From contig CAYTWB010000002.1 in assembly GCA_964441945.1 (NCBI GenBank), positions 1 to 64,000 on the forward strand: 64,000 nt of DNA. The letters run 5' to 3'. This DNA is from JADGQM01 sp964441945 (GTDB taxonomy: Bacteria > Desulfobacterota > Syntrophobacteria > Syntrophobacterales > Syntrophobacteraceae). Shown here in pieces: positions 8,661-18,206 of this stretch (position 1 is the stretch's first letter; the number at the start of each line of letters is the position of its first letter). The notes under the pieces were generated by a model. The model worked only from the letters and a program-made list of their open reading frames with translations, made no database searches and was not told the DNA's origin. The position numbers were made by a program, and so were the translations under genes.

Positions 8661-8809
8661 GTTGTGCTTCCAGGGCCCTCGCCTCATATTGAGACCTCAA
8701 TCGCCTTGTAACCCGTTCAATGCAGCAGAAGATTCCGAGCGTATCCGGCATGGTCGCGCACGCGCGGCAGCACTTCGCCCAATAAGCGACACCAGAGAAA
8801 GACGGACGG

Positions 8810-9877
8810 ATGATGAAGATCAGAAGGTCGAGAAAGTCAGGACTTCCACCAGGGACTCTTGTTCATATCGGAGAGGAAAGAACCGATCGAGTCAGGATCG
8901 CTCTTATCCGTTACAGCGAATCGGAAGCTCGCGTGGAAGCGATCGACGGCCCGGAACACCTGGACGAGCATTCATACAAACCCGGCGAAGACGGTGTTTT
9001 CTGGATGAATGTAGCAGGCATTCATCATATGGAAACCATCGAAAAGGTGGGCAAGTGCTTCGGCATCCATCCTCTCACTCTGGAAGACATTGTCAACACG
9101 GAGCAGCGCCCGAAAACTGAAGAATACGAAGACTACCTTTTTGTCGTTCTGAAAGCGTTCGATGCTGCGGACAGCAGCCTGGAACCGGCCATGGGCCAGA
9201 TCAGCTTTGTCCTGAAACCGGGCGTGATGATTTCCTTTGAGGAGAAGGACGGAGCCATCTTTGATCCGCTGAAGGATAGAATCCTGGCCGGGAAAGGCAG
9301 GATCAGGAAAGAAGGCAGCGATTACCTGGCTTATTGCCTCATAGATGCCACAGTCGACCACTATTTCAATGTACTCGAAAGGTTCGGCGAAGGCATTGAG
9401 CTGTTGCAGGAAGAACTGACTGCAAATCCCACCAGGACAACCTTGCAGCGAATCCACAGAATGAAGCGACAGATGATCTTGTTTCGCCGGGCGGTCTGGC
9501 CGTTGAGGGAATCTGTCGGGAGTCTTCTGCGCGGTGAGTCTGCGGTCTTCCACAAATCAACCCTCATCTATCTCAGAGATATCTACGATCATCTCATTCA
9601 CGTTATCGATTCCATCGAAATCTATCGAGAAATGCTTGCCGGAATGATGGATCTCTATCTGTCCAGCATCAGCAACAGAATGAACGAAGTCATGAAGGTC
9701 CTGACAGTCATTGCGACGATCTTCATGCCTTTGACGTTCATCGCCGGTGTTTATGGAATGAACTTCAAGGTCATGCCGGAACTCGACTGGCCCCTGGGTT
9801 ATCCGGCCGTGCTGCTGCTGATGGCCATTGTAGCCGGTTCCATGCTCTTCTATTTCAGAAAGAAGAAATGGCTGTGA
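8810..9877 (+). CDS. corA: Magnesium/cobalt transporter CorA
   Basis: CorA is a pentameric Mg2+ (Co2+/Ni2+) channel of the inner membrane. The 355-residue product has the large cytoplasmic funnel domain, then two C-terminal membrane helices: VLTVIATIFMPLTFIAGVYGMNF with the YGMN selectivity motif, and PAVLLLMAIVAGSMLFYF, ending in the basic KKKW tail. The start is one of two tandem ATGs (8810 or 8813) after GGACGGA. It is monocistronic. Confidence 0.95.
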   Translation: MMKIRRSRKSGLPPGTLVHIGEERTDRVRIALIRYSESEARVEAIDGPEHLDEHSYKPGEDGVFWMNVAGIHHMETIEKVGKCFGIHPLTLEDIVNTEQRPKTEEYEDYLFVVLKAFDAADSSLEPAMGQISFVLKPGVMISFEEKDGAIFDPLKDRILAGKGRIRKEGSDYLAYCLIDATVDHYFNVLERFGEGIELLQEELTANPTRTTLQRIHRMKRQMILFRRAVWPLRESVGSLLRGESAVFHKSTLIYLRDIYDHLIHVIDSIEIYREMLAGMMDLYLSSISNRMNEVMKVLTVIATIFMPLTFIAGVYGMNFKVMPELDWPLGYPAVLLLMAIVAGSMLFYFRKKKWL

Positions 9878-10359
9878 TGCCAGCTTGTTTCAACAAGAGT
9901 CCCTTGGCTGTGCGGCCCCCCCTTCATTGGGCGATGATACAATTTTTGCTATGAATCGATTGTCGTGAGCAATAATTCGTATCTGCATTGCCCGTTTGAG
10001 GCCTGCGAGGTGCAACGGCCTGCTTCGAACCCTGACTTCCAGGGAAAAAACCCTTTCCAATCAATCGTTTAACATCGCTCTCCCCGACTCGTTCCTGCCT
10101 GGCATACTGGTTGCTTATTCCACCAGCCGAGGCGAAACGATGAGTTGCCTGGATAGATGGATTCCCGATCGGGTCCAATCGCCATCCGAAGAGAGCGGCA
10201 TCGAACAAAGGAACTCAAAGATGCTCCAGGGGAAAACCCCGGGAGAGGAGGGTCTGGGGAATGTAGGACTATGCGTACTCGATCATCGACAGGCAGCACG
10301 GCAATGAACGTACACAAGATACACAGCAGTTTCTCTCTTTTGAACATCAGGAGACCGAT
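9878..10359. other. Intergenic, no supported gene
   Basis: About 480 bases between corA and the secreted protein gene. Short open frames exist on both strands but show no recognisable protein features or good ribosome binding sites. No clear terminator follows corA. Confidence 0.5.
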
Positions 10360-10878
10360 ATGAAAAAGATTATGACTTATGTCGGGGTGAGCTCAATGGT
10401 TTTGGTGTTGGGTTTGGGTCCCGGTTTTGCTCAGCAATCGGCGCAAAAGGACACTTCACCGGCCCCTGCAGTCGTGACGCAGACCAGGCCGGCAACTCAA
10501 CCTGAAGCAGGAAAGGAAAAGGGCCTGCCGACCAAACCTGAGGTTGGAACCAAGGCGGAAAAGGGCGTTCCCGATGCCCCTGCTGGTGTGAAGGCACCTG
10601 AAAAGGCAGCAGCTACCAAAGCGGCGGTGGACAGCAAGAGTGAAAAAGCCGCCGCAGCCGGCAAGGACGCAGGAACGGCCGTGACGACCAGGCCGAATCT
10701 GGATGTGAAACCGGATAAGGTGGCTTCTCCGCAGGGTTCAGTCAGTCAGCCGGCCGTCAAGACGGAAGCCGCGAAGTCGGCATTGGATGCTCAATCCGAC
10801 AAGACTGCCGCTCAAAAAGCAGCTCCGGAGAAGGCCCCTGCAGCGGTCGAGGGATCGAAGTCTCCGGCAAAGCAATAG
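10360..10878 (+). CDS. Secreted Ala/Lys/Pro-rich low-complexity protein
   Basis: I do not recognise this 172-residue protein. It has a signal peptide (MKKIMTYVGVSSMVLVLGLGPGFA, cut expected near AQQ) followed by a low-complexity chain dominated by Ala, Lys, Pro, Glu and Val, with loose repeats such as KPEVGTKAEKG and KAPEKAAATKAA. No cysteines or folded domain are evident in the mature part, suggesting an extended periplasmic or surface polymer-like protein. It begins after CAGGAGACCGAT and ends at a strong bidirectional terminator. Confidence 0.75.
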   Translation: MKKIMTYVGVSSMVLVLGLGPGFAQQSAQKDTSPAPAVVTQTRPATQPEAGKEKGLPTKPEVGTKAEKGVPDAPAGVKAPEKAAATKAAVDSKSEKAAAAGKDAGTAVTTRPNLDVKPDKVASPQGSVSQPAVKTEAAKSALDAQSDKTAAQKAAPEKAPAAVEGSKSPAKQ

Positions 10879-10911
10879 CCTTTCACGGTAACCCCGGCTT
10901 TCAGGCCGACT

Positions 10912-10969
10912 AAAAAAGCTCCCTGGCATCGGGACAGGTCCCGTTCTCGCGCCAGGGAGCGTCCTTTTT
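10912..10969. terminator. Bidirectional terminator between the secreted protein gene and gdhA
   Basis: A 10-bp stem, GCTCCCTGGC (10918-10927) with GCCAGGGAGC (10951-10960), encloses an inner GGGAC/GTCCC hairpin. It is flanked by A6 on the left (10912-10917) and T5 on the right (10965-10969), so it can terminate the rightward gene and the leftward gdhA transcript. Confidence 0.85.
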
Positions 10970-11059
10970 GTTTCAATCAATCTCCAGAGGATAGCAGACA
11001 AGCATCGTTTCCGGCGGCGGTTTTCCCTCGCTCCAGACAACAGTCCCGCAGATACCCTT

Positions 11060-12412
11060 TTACACCAACCCCTGGTCCAGCATTGCTTCAACAACCTTGA
11101 CAAAACCGGCGATATTTGCGCCGTTCAAATAATTTCCGGCAGTGCCGTATTGAGCTGATGCATCCAGGCAGCTCTTATGAATGGTCTTCATGATGGTGTA
11201 GAGGCGGCTGTCCACTTCCTCTCTCGTCCAGTTGATGCGCATGCTGTTTTGGGTCATTTCGAGGCCCGATACGGAAACCCCGCCGGCATTGGCCGCCTTT
11301 GACGGTCCGTAAAGAATGCCGTGTTGCAGGTATACGGCGATCCCTTCCGGAGCAGTCGGCATATTTGCACCTTCGCAAACCAATATGACCCCATTGTTCA
11401 CCAGATTCTCGGCATCCTTGCCGTTGATTTCATTCTGGGTGGCGGACGGAAAGGCACAATCAGCCTTGTGGTTCCACAGCGGATTGAACTCTGCGGCGGG
11501 GTCCGCAGGGGTGTAGACCGTGGAAGGATACTTGTCCGCATATTCTTTGATCCGGCCCCTCCTGACGTTTTTCAGTTCCTTTACAAAGGCCAGCTTGGAT
11601 CGATCGATGCCGCTTTCATCGTAGATGGTCCCGGAAGAATCGGAGAGGGTGACTACCTTGCCTCCCAGGTCGAGGAGTTTCTCAACGGTATGTTGAGCAA
11701 CGTTTCCGGAACCGGAAACCAGGCAGACCTTTCCTTCGAGGCTTTTGCCTTGGGTCGCGAGCATTTCGGCGGCAAAATAGACACAGCCATACCCCGTCGC
11801 CTGGGGGCGAATGAGGCTGCCTCCCCAGCCGAGGTTCTTGCCGGTCAGCACCCCGGTGAACTCATTGCGGAGCTTCTTGTACATTCCGAAAAGAAAGCCG
11901 ATTTCCCGGGCGCCCACACCGATATCTCCGGCCGGCACGTCCGTGTCTGGGCCGACATGGCGAAAAAGCTCCAGCATAAAAGACTGGCAGAAACGCATCA
12001 CTTCATTGTCCGATTTGCCCTTGGGATCAAAGTCGGAACCTCCTTTCCCTCCTCCCATGGGCAGGGTAGTCAGTGCATTCTTGAAAACCTGCTCGAAAGC
12101 AAGAAACTTGAGGATCCCGAGATTGACCGAGGGGTGAAACCGCAAACCGCCCTTATAGGGACCGATGGCGCTGTTCATCTGGACCCGGTAACCCCGGTTG
12201 ATATGGACGTTTCCCTGGTCATCCATCCAGGGTACTCTGAAGATGATCACACGTTCAGGCTCCGTGATCCGGTCCAGGATCTTCGCCTGTCGATAACGTG
12301 GACTGCGATCCAAAACCGGTTTCACTGAATCCAGAACTTCACCCACTGCCTGATGAAACTCCCTTTCGTGGGGGTCTCTTGCCCTGATCATCGACATGGC
12401 ATCAGCTATCAT
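11060..12412 (-). CDS. gdhA: NADP-type glutamate dehydrogenase
   Basis: GdhA reductively aminates 2-oxoglutarate to glutamate. The 450-residue hexameric (bacterial NADP) type shows the substrate motif PMGGGKGGSDFDPKGKS with the catalytic Lys near residue 120, the PAGDIGVGAREIGFLFG block, and the Rossmann loop SGSGNVAQHTVEKL near 235. It is transcribed leftward and ends at the shared terminator. The efflux operon stops 77 bases upstream of its start codon, so it may have its own promoter or receive readthrough. Confidence 0.96.
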   Translation of the reverse strand: MIADAMSMIRARDPHEREFHQAVGEVLDSVKPVLDRSPRYRQAKILDRITEPERVIIFRVPWMDDQGNVHINRGYRVQMNSAIGPYKGGLRFHPSVNLGILKFLAFEQVFKNALTTLPMGGGKGGSDFDPKGKSDNEVMRFCQSFMLELFRHVGPDTDVPAGDIGVGAREIGFLFGMYKKLRNEFTGVLTGKNLGWGGSLIRPQATGYGCVYFAAEMLATQGKSLEGKVCLVSGSGNVAQHTVEKLLDLGGKVVTLSDSSGTIYDESGIDRSKLAFVKELKNVRRGRIKEYADKYPSTVYTPADPAAEFNPLWNHKADCAFPSATQNEINGKDAENLVNNGVILVCEGANMPTAPEGIAVYLQHGILYGPSKAANAGGVSVSGLEMTQNSMRINWTREEVDSRLYTIMKTIHKSCLDASAQYGTAGNYLNGANIAGFVKVVEAMLDQGLV

Positions 12413-12489
12413 GGAAAACCCTCTCGCTCGGAATAAGATGGAGTCATGAAATCACTCTTCTCTTGGCACAAGACTCACTCCTTGTCAAA

Positions 12490-13740
12490 CTACTCATGCC
12501 GCAGGGCTTCAATGGGGTCCAGACGAGCGGCTTTGAGTGCCGGGAAGTATCCGAAGATGACACCCACTGCGGCCGAGAAGAGGAACGCCAGGAGCACAAT
12601 GCCTCCATTGAAGACGAAGGGGACCCGCAATACCCCGGCCAGCCACACGGAAGACGCAAGAGCCAGAACAATCCCGATCAAACCGCCGAAAGAAGAAAGC
12701 ACCACCGCCTCCACCAGAAATTGCATGAGCACCTCGCTCTCCAAAGCCCCGATGGCAAGGCGGATCCCGATCTCACGGGTGCGTTCGGTCACCGAAACCA
12801 GCATGATATTCATAATCCCAATCCCGCCGACCAGAAGGCTGACCGCCGCGACGGCACTGAGCAGGGCGGTCATCATTTGTGTGGTCCCAGTGAGCATCTT
12901 GACGATCTCTTTCAAGTCCATGACATTGAAGTTGTCGTCGTCGCTCGGGGAGAGATGGCGGCGCTCCCGCAGCAAACGCACGATATCCTGTTGGACTTTT
13001 TCCGTTGCGATGCCTTCCTCGACGGAGATCTGGATCATACCGACATCCTGGTTGCCCGCAAGGCGTCGCTGATAGGTGGCAAGCGGGATCACAACAAGAT
13101 CGTCCTGGTCGGTGCCCATGGTGCTCTGGCCCTTTGCCGCCAGGAGACCGATCACCTCACAGGAAAGCTTGCTGCTGGTGGTGCCCGTACTGCTGCTGCT
13201 TCCGGTACTGGTTCCATGCAGCCGGATCTTTTCCCCGATGACTTCCTGGCTGCCGAAGAGCTTTTTGACCACCGTCTCTCCTGTGATGCAGACCGCTGCG
13301 CCGCTCCGAATTTCGCTGTCGGTGAACTGCCTGCCCGATCGAATGGACCGGTTGGTCACCTGGAGGTACTGATTGGTGGTTCCGACAACCTGGGTCGACC
13401 AGTTCTGGTTTCCAAAGACGGCTTTGGCGGACTGGGACGAGACCGGGGCCACAGCAGCCACGGAGGTGACTTCCCGGGCAATGGCCCCGGCGTCGGCTTC
13501 CTTAAAGGGAATGTTGCCGCTGGACTGCCCCGGCCCCAGCCTCTTGCCCGGTGTGACCATGAGCAGGTTGCTACCCATGCCGGAGATCTGTTCTTTGACC
13601 TGCACCGTGGCTCCCCCGCCGATGGTCACCATGATGATCACGGCGGCAACACCGATGACGATACCGAGGATGGTCAGGACCGAGCGCATGACATTGCGCC
13701 GGATCTCACGCAGGGCCAGGAGCATGGTGTTCCAGAGCAT
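12490..13740 (-). CDS. MacB-type ABC transporter permease
   Basis: The 416-residue protein has the MacB/LolC-E layout: an N-terminal helix (VLTILGIVIGVAAVIIMV, about 21-38), a periplasmic MacB_PCD domain of about 230 residues, then three C-terminal helices of the FtsX fold, including GIGIMNIMLVSVTERTREIGIRLAIGA. It is the membrane half of a tripartite exporter and pairs with the separately encoded ATPase, whose stop overlaps its start by one base. Unlike E. coli MacB, ATPase and permease are separate proteins here. The substrate is unknown. Confidence 0.92.
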   Translation of the reverse strand: MLWNTMLLALREIRRNVMRSVLTILGIVIGVAAVIIMVTIGGGATVQVKEQISGMGSNLLMVTPGKRLGPGQSSGNIPFKEADAGAIAREVTSVAAVAPVSSQSAKAVFGNQNWSTQVVGTTNQYLQVTNRSIRSGRQFTDSEIRSGAAVCITGETVVKKLFGSQEVIGEKIRLHGTSTGSSSSTGTTSSKLSCEVIGLLAAKGQSTMGTDQDDLVVIPLATYQRRLAGNQDVGMIQISVEEGIATEKVQQDIVRLLRERRHLSPSDDDNFNVMDLKEIVKMLTGTTQMMTALLSAVAAVSLLVGGIGIMNIMLVSVTERTREIGIRLAIGALESEVLMQFLVEAVVLSSFGGLIGIVLALASSVWLAGVLRVPFVFNGGIVLLAFLFSAAVGVIFGYFPALKAARLDPIEALRHE

Positions 13741-14462
13741 TATGCTTCCTTCACATTTGGCTCATCGGATTCAACCCGGCCATCGACAAAACGGACGATC
13801 CTCCGCGCATAGGCAGCCATATCCGGTTCGTGAGTGACCATGACGATGGTGACCTTCTGATCGCGATTCAAGCCGGTCAGCAGATCCATGATTTCATGGC
13901 TGCGGGCCGTATCCAGGTTGCCCGTGGGTTCGTCCGCAAACAACACGGTTGGCCTGGACACGATGGCCCGGGCAATGGCAACTCGCTGCTGTTGTCCTCC
14001 GGAGAGCTCTCCCGGAGTATGGGATTCCCATCCCTCGAGCCCTACCGTCTTCAAGGCATGAAGGGCTTGCGCCCGCCGCTCATGAGCGGATGCGCCGCGA
14101 TAGATCAAGGGAAGCTCCACGTTTTCCAGCGCCGAAGTACGGTTCAACAGATTAAAGCCCTGAAAGACAAAACCAAGGTAGAAACGGCGGAGTTTCGTCC
14201 GCTGATTGCGGGTCAGCCGGTTCACTTCAATGCCTTTGAAGCGATAACTCCCTGCAGTGGCCGTATCCAGGCAGCCAAGGATGTTCATGCAGGTCGATTT
14301 GCCCGAACCGCTTGCTCCCATCACGGCCACGAACTCGCCCTCACTGATGCAAAGATCGATGCCGCGCAACGCATGCATGGCCGCCTGGCCGGTGCCGTAG
14401 ACCTTTGTCACGCCCTGCAGTTCGATCAGGGCCTGGCTGTTTGACTGGCAAAAGTCGGTCAT
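13740..14462 (-). CDS. MacB/LolD-type ABC transporter ATPase
   Basis: A 240-residue nucleotide-binding subunit with Walker A GASGSGKST near residue 49, signature LSGGQQQRVAIARA near 147 and Walker B VLFADEPTGNLD near 168. This is the MacB/LolD/FtsE subfamily that drives mechanotransmission to a periplasmic partner. It overlaps the adaptor gene by 4 bases and the permease gene by 1 base, so the three are translationally linked. Confidence 0.94.
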   Translation of the reverse strand: MTDFCQSNSQALIELQGVTKVYGTGQAAMHALRGIDLCISEGEFVAVMGASGSGKSTCMNILGCLDTATAGSYRFKGIEVNRLTRNQRTKLRRFYLGFVFQGFNLLNRTSALENVELPLIYRGASAHERRAQALHALKTVGLEGWESHTPGELSGGQQQRVAIARAIVSRPTVLFADEPTGNLDTARSHEIMDLLTGLNRDQKVTIVMVTHEPDMAAYARRIVRFVDGRVESDEPNVKEA

Positions 14463-15751
14463 GTTCCTTCCGCCGAAGTGACGGTATCCACCACCACCTC
14501 CATCCCCGGTTGAATCTCACCGGCTACAATTTCAGTCATGCTGCCGTCGGTCGCTCCGATCTTGACGGGGATCGCCAGAGGCAGCCCGTCCTTCAACGTC
14601 CAGACCCGCTGCTCCTTCCTGCCTCCACTATCCTCCCGCGGCAGTGTTCTGGATCTGGGTGGGCGGGGGAGGATCTTGGCGAGCAGGCCGCTGGAAGCCT
14701 TCTCTTCTTCCTGGACCGGTGGTGCGAAGCGAAGGGCGGCACTGGGTATGAGAACGGCATTTTCGATTTTCTTGACGGTGATGTCCGCGGTTGCCGTCAT
14801 GCCCGGTCGCAGAGACAAATCGTTGTTGTCCACCTTCAGCACGGTTTCATACGTTACGACCCCCGAGGTCGTGGTCGAGCCGAAACGGGCCTGAACAATC
14901 TGGGCCTCAAAGGTTCGGTTGGGGTAGGCGGCAACGCTGAAGAGAGCCCGCTGGCCTTCCTGGATATGCCCCACATCAGCCTCGTCCACATTCACGATGA
15001 GCTGCATTTTGGTCAAATCCTCGGCCAGGGTAAACAGCACCGGGGGATTGAGCGTTGCAGCCACCGTTTGACCGGGTTCCACGCTTCGGGTGAGGACAAT
15101 CCCGTCCACAGGAGATCGGATGACCAGTTTGGACAGGTCCGTCTGATTGGCATCGAGGGTGGCCTGGGCCTGGGAGACTGCGGCTTTGGCACTGGCGACA
15201 TCGGCCAGGGCTCGATCAAGGGCCGCCTCCGCCGCATCCATCTCCGTTTGAGACGGGACCTTGTTATTACTCAATTCTTTCACTCTTCGCAGTTGCGCGA
15301 GTTTGCTGCGGGTTTCTCTGACCGTTGCTTCCGTCTGCAGGACTTTCGCTTTTGCCGATTCCAGGGCGGCTTTCGATTGTGTGACCTGCGCTTCAAGCTT
15401 TGTGGTATCGAGTATCGCCAGGGGTTGGCCGACTTTCACTTTGCTGTTGTAGTCCGCTTCAACGCTTCGGATGATGCCGGAAAGCTCACTGCTCACATCC
15501 ACCTCGTTGGTTGCCTGCAGGGTGCCCGTGGCTGTGACGATGACCGTCAGATCTCCCCGCTGCACTCCCTGGGTCTTGTAGCGGACGCCATCAGACGAGT
15601 TCGATCCCTTCCAGATCACAAGAACAATGACGACAGCGACTGCCGCCGGAATCGCCGCAAAAAGCCATCGTTTTGGACGCTTTCTATTGTCCTGTGATTG
15701 ATCGAGACCCAGGGTCCCGGCAATATCGGATGCTTCGTTCGCTTTTGCCAT
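14459..15751 (-). CDS. MacA/HlyD-type periplasmic efflux adaptor
   Basis: The 430-residue membrane-fusion protein has an N-terminal membrane anchor (RWLFAAIPAAVAVVIVLVIW, about 28-47), a first half-lipoyl segment (TGTLQATNEVDVSSELSGII), a long alpha-hairpin with heptads (about 110-195), the second half-lipoyl VIRSPVDGIVLTRSVEPGQTV, and beta-barrel/membrane-proximal domains. It bridges the inner-membrane ABC transporter to the outer-membrane channel encoded next to it. A Pro/Arg-rich insertion (SGLLAKILPRPPRSRTLPRE, about 336-355) in the distal part is unusual and may be a flexible loop. Confidence 0.92.
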   Translation of the reverse strand: MAKANEASDIAGTLGLDQSQDNRKRPKRWLFAAIPAAVAVVIVLVIWKGSNSSDGVRYKTQGVQRGDLTVIVTATGTLQATNEVDVSSELSGIIRSVEADYNSKVKVGQPLAILDTTKLEAQVTQSKAALESAKAKVLQTEATVRETRSKLAQLRRVKELSNNKVPSQTEMDAAEAALDRALADVASAKAAVSQAQATLDANQTDLSKLVIRSPVDGIVLTRSVEPGQTVAATLNPPVLFTLAEDLTKMQLIVNVDEADVGHIQEGQRALFSVAAYPNRTFEAQIVQARFGSTTTSGVVTYETVLKVDNNDLSLRPGMTATADITVKKIENAVLIPSAALRFAPPVQEEEKASSGLLAKILPRPPRSRTLPREDSGGRKEQRVWTLKDGLPLAIPVKIGATDGSMTEIVAGEIQPGMEVVVDTVTSAEGT

Positions 15752-15839
15752 TATGCATTGCTCCCCGAAAAGATCCGTGCTGAAAAAGCCTTTCAGGATC
15801 TCTTGATAGGACTTCCGTCGATATCAGGAAGTCTTTTCC

Positions 15840-17309
15840 CTACGTGTCGTTTGCCTGCGATGACCATCCACCGCCCAGGGCCTTGTAGAGGCGGACGAGG
15901 TTACCGGTTACGTTTCCGTTGCTCAGAGCCAGTTGCTCCTGGAATGACAACAGGGAGCGCTGCGCATCCAGGACATTCGTGAAATCCGTCAAACCCGCCT
16001 CGAACTTGTGCTCTGCCAGTTGAGCCGCCAGTTGGGCCGCCCGGGTGGCTTCGATCAAGGACTGTTTCCGCTTCTGGACTTCCACATAGGCCACGAGGGC
16101 GTTTTCCACCTCCTCCAGCGCATTGAGGATGACGGCCTCGTACTGGATCAATGCCTGCTCCTGAAGGGCCGATTGCAGCTCGATGTTTTGAAGGATCGCT
16201 CCACCCTTGAAGATTGCCCAGGTGATTCCTGGCCCGCCCACGAGAGACAGTGTTCCGGTGGATACATTATTGGTTGAAAGGGATTCCAGACCGATGGAAC
16301 CATTGAGGGCGAACTTGGGGTAGAGATCCGCTGTGGCCACCCCGATCCTGGCCGTCTGAGCCGCCAGTTCCCGTTCGGCCTGTCGCACGTCGGGCCTTCG
16401 TCGCAAGAGATCGGCAGGGACCCCCACCGCAACATCGAGGGGTGGAACGGGGATCGGTTCCGGTCGCTCCAGTTCCGCATGAACCGAACCCGGTTGTCCT
16501 CCAAGGAGTACCGCCACGCGGTTCATAGCCGCGTCGAGCCCGGTCTGCAGGACCGGTATCTGGGAACGGGTATTCTCCATGTTGTAGCGCGCCTGTTGCA
16601 CCGCAAGCTGGTCACTCAAACCGGCCTCAAAGCGCCATTCGGTCAACCGGCTGGTCTCGCTTTGGGACTGAAGGTTGTCTTCCGCCACGGCAATTCGGTC
16701 TTGATAGATCCGGACATCGAGATAGTTCAGCGCCACTTCTGCGAGCAGGGAAACCAGGACGTCGCGCAGGTCCTCCTCGGTTGCCTCCAGATTTCCCTCC
16801 GCTGCCTCCACCGATCGACGGACGCCGCCAAAGATGTCCAGCTCCCAGCCTGCGTCCAGACCTGCCTGGTAGAGGTCCGTGGTCGTGTCGGCACCCCTGT
16901 CACGGATGACACGATTCCAGGAGGCTGAGCCGGAGGCGTCGAGCGTTGGGAAGAGATCGGCCGCTGCGATCCCCCGACGGGCGCGCGCTTCACGAACTCG
17001 CGCCCGCGCCTGCTTCAGGTCAAGGTTGCCGGCGACGGCACGCTCGATCAATCCGCACAGTTGCGGGTCATTGAGCGTCGTCCACCACGCCGCCAGGGCC
17101 TGTACACCCATTCCCGCGGTGTTCGAGTCAGCGCTCAGGTGGGTATTCCAATCCTTGTATACCGGTACATCTGGGCGCACATAGTCGGGGCCTACTTTGA
17201 TACAGCCCGCTGGAATTGTGATCAGGAACACCAGTGAGAACCATACTGCCGAATGACTGGAAGTTGTTCCGCATCGACCCCGAATGGGCCTCCGACTTGC
17301 AGAGTTCAA
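15840..17309 (-). CDS. NodT/OprM-family outer-membrane efflux lipoprotein
   Basis: A TolC-like channel subunit of 489 residues with a lipobox (ITIPAGC, Cys near residue 36) after an N-terminal hydrophobic stretch, then two OEP repeats of long helices. Family strings include KVGPDYVRPDVPV and DLLRRRPDVRQAERELAAQTARIGVATADLYPKF. It completes the tripartite exporter with the MacA/MacB-like genes that follow. The gene lies 21 bases downstream of the TetR gene, so it is probably co-transcribed with its regulator. Confidence 0.93.
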   Translation of the reverse strand: MNSASRRPIRGRCGTTSSHSAVWFSLVFLITIPAGCIKVGPDYVRPDVPVYKDWNTHLSADSNTAGMGVQALAAWWTTLNDPQLCGLIERAVAGNLDLKQARARVREARARRGIAAADLFPTLDASGSASWNRVIRDRGADTTTDLYQAGLDAGWELDIFGGVRRSVEAAEGNLEATEEDLRDVLVSLLAEVALNYLDVRIYQDRIAVAEDNLQSQSETSRLTEWRFEAGLSDQLAVQQARYNMENTRSQIPVLQTGLDAAMNRVAVLLGGQPGSVHAELERPEPIPVPPLDVAVGVPADLLRRRPDVRQAERELAAQTARIGVATADLYPKFALNGSIGLESLSTNNVSTGTLSLVGGPGITWAIFKGGAILQNIELQSALQEQALIQYEAVILNALEEVENALVAYVEVQKRKQSLIEATRAAQLAAQLAEHKFEAGLTDFTNVLDAQRSLLSFQEQLALSNGNVTGNLVRLYKALGGGWSSQANDT

Positions 17310-17330
17310 GATGATCTCCCTTCCAACGTC

Positions 17331-17984
17331 TTACCCTCCCGCGACAATGGCTCGAATACCTCCCATCGAAAACCGGAAGATCTGATCGGCAATGACGGCA
17401 ATCGTAGGCGGCTCAAGGTCCTTTAGGCCTGGAGACTGAATGAACTGCCTGGCATGAATCTGAAAAATGCACTGCCCGACGATATTCATCCTGCATAGCC
17501 GGACGGATTGCTCATCCACCGCTTCCGACGGTTTCTCCTTCCGTATAATTTCCCGGACAATTCCTTCCAGATAATCGTCCATCGGCCGAATGGCGGTTTC
17601 TGCCACCTTACTGAAGATGCCGCGAGGGTTGGCCCTTTCCTGTGCCAGGAGCTTTCCGTGCCAGGCCGGAAACCCGTCACCAAGACCCCGCAAAAGAAAA
17701 GACCGGATGAATGCTCCAAGCCGATCCTCCGGTGTCGCTCCAGCATCAAGCCCTAAATCGTGAGGATACCTTTCGACGGCCCAACGGTGTGAATACTCGA
17801 ACACCGCTTCATAAAGACCTTCCTTGTCCCGAAAATGGTAGTTCACGGCACTCACGCTGGCGTTGGCACGCCGGCAGATCGCTCTGATCGTGGAGGCACG
17901 AAATCCATGCCGGGCAAATGCTTCTCCAGCCGCTTCGATCAACCTTTTCTTTGTTCCTTCATCCCAACCTGGACGGGCTTTCAT
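17331..17984 (-). CDS. TetR-family regulator with CerR/DUF1956-type C-terminal domain
   Basis: A 217-residue repressor. The N-terminal helix-turn-helix has AGEAFARHGFRASTIRAICRRANASVSAVNYHFRDKEGLYEAV-type features (about residues 15-57), and the C-terminal ligand domain resembles the CerR (DUF1956) group, which often sits beside efflux genes. It is the first gene of the leftward exporter operon, so it most likely represses itself and the exporter through the palindrome at 18053-18068. The inducing ligand is unknown. Confidence 0.92.
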   Translation of the reverse strand: MKARPGWDEGTKKRLIEAAGEAFARHGFRASTIRAICRRANASVSAVNYHFRDKEGLYEAVFEYSHRWAVERYPHDLGLDAGATPEDRLGAFIRSFLLRGLGDGFPAWHGKLLAQERANPRGIFSKVAETAIRPMDDYLEGIVREIIRKEKPSEAVDEQSVRLCRMNIVGQCIFQIHARQFIQSPGLKDLEPPTIAVIADQIFRFSMGGIRAIVAGG

Positions 17985-18048
17985 GAACCCTCCGTATCCA
18001 AAGTATCCGCCAAAGGCCGGAAATATCTGCTCAAAACATCCGTTCCAG

Positions 18049-18077
18049 TCAGTAGAACACTTGTTCTAATATGTCAA
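18049..18077 (-). promoter_or_regulatory. Promoter and operator of the TetR-efflux operon
   Basis: On the minus strand TTGACA (18077-18072) is a perfect -35, followed 17 bases later by a weak -10. Exactly in the spacer lies the inverted repeat TAGAACA-N2-TGTTCTA (18053-18068). An operator between -35 and -10, about 70 bases before the tetR start, fits autorepression by the adjacent TetR protein. Confidence 0.7.
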
Positions 18078-18206
18078 TTGAGTTTTCCTCTGGCGCAAAC
18101 TGAAGCAGTACAATATGGTGTGAAGGTGAATGGTCATGGACATGAAAAACATGGGAAGAGCTTTGACAAATAGGGTGTGAATTTGTGCTGGAACGGCTCG
18201 GAACAA

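Noticed and set aside
12463..13812. Long rightward frame opposite the MacB-type permease.
   Set aside because: It mirrors the permease and ATPase codons on the other strand, is rich in His/Asp/Gly as expected of antisense GC-rich DNA, and has no motif.
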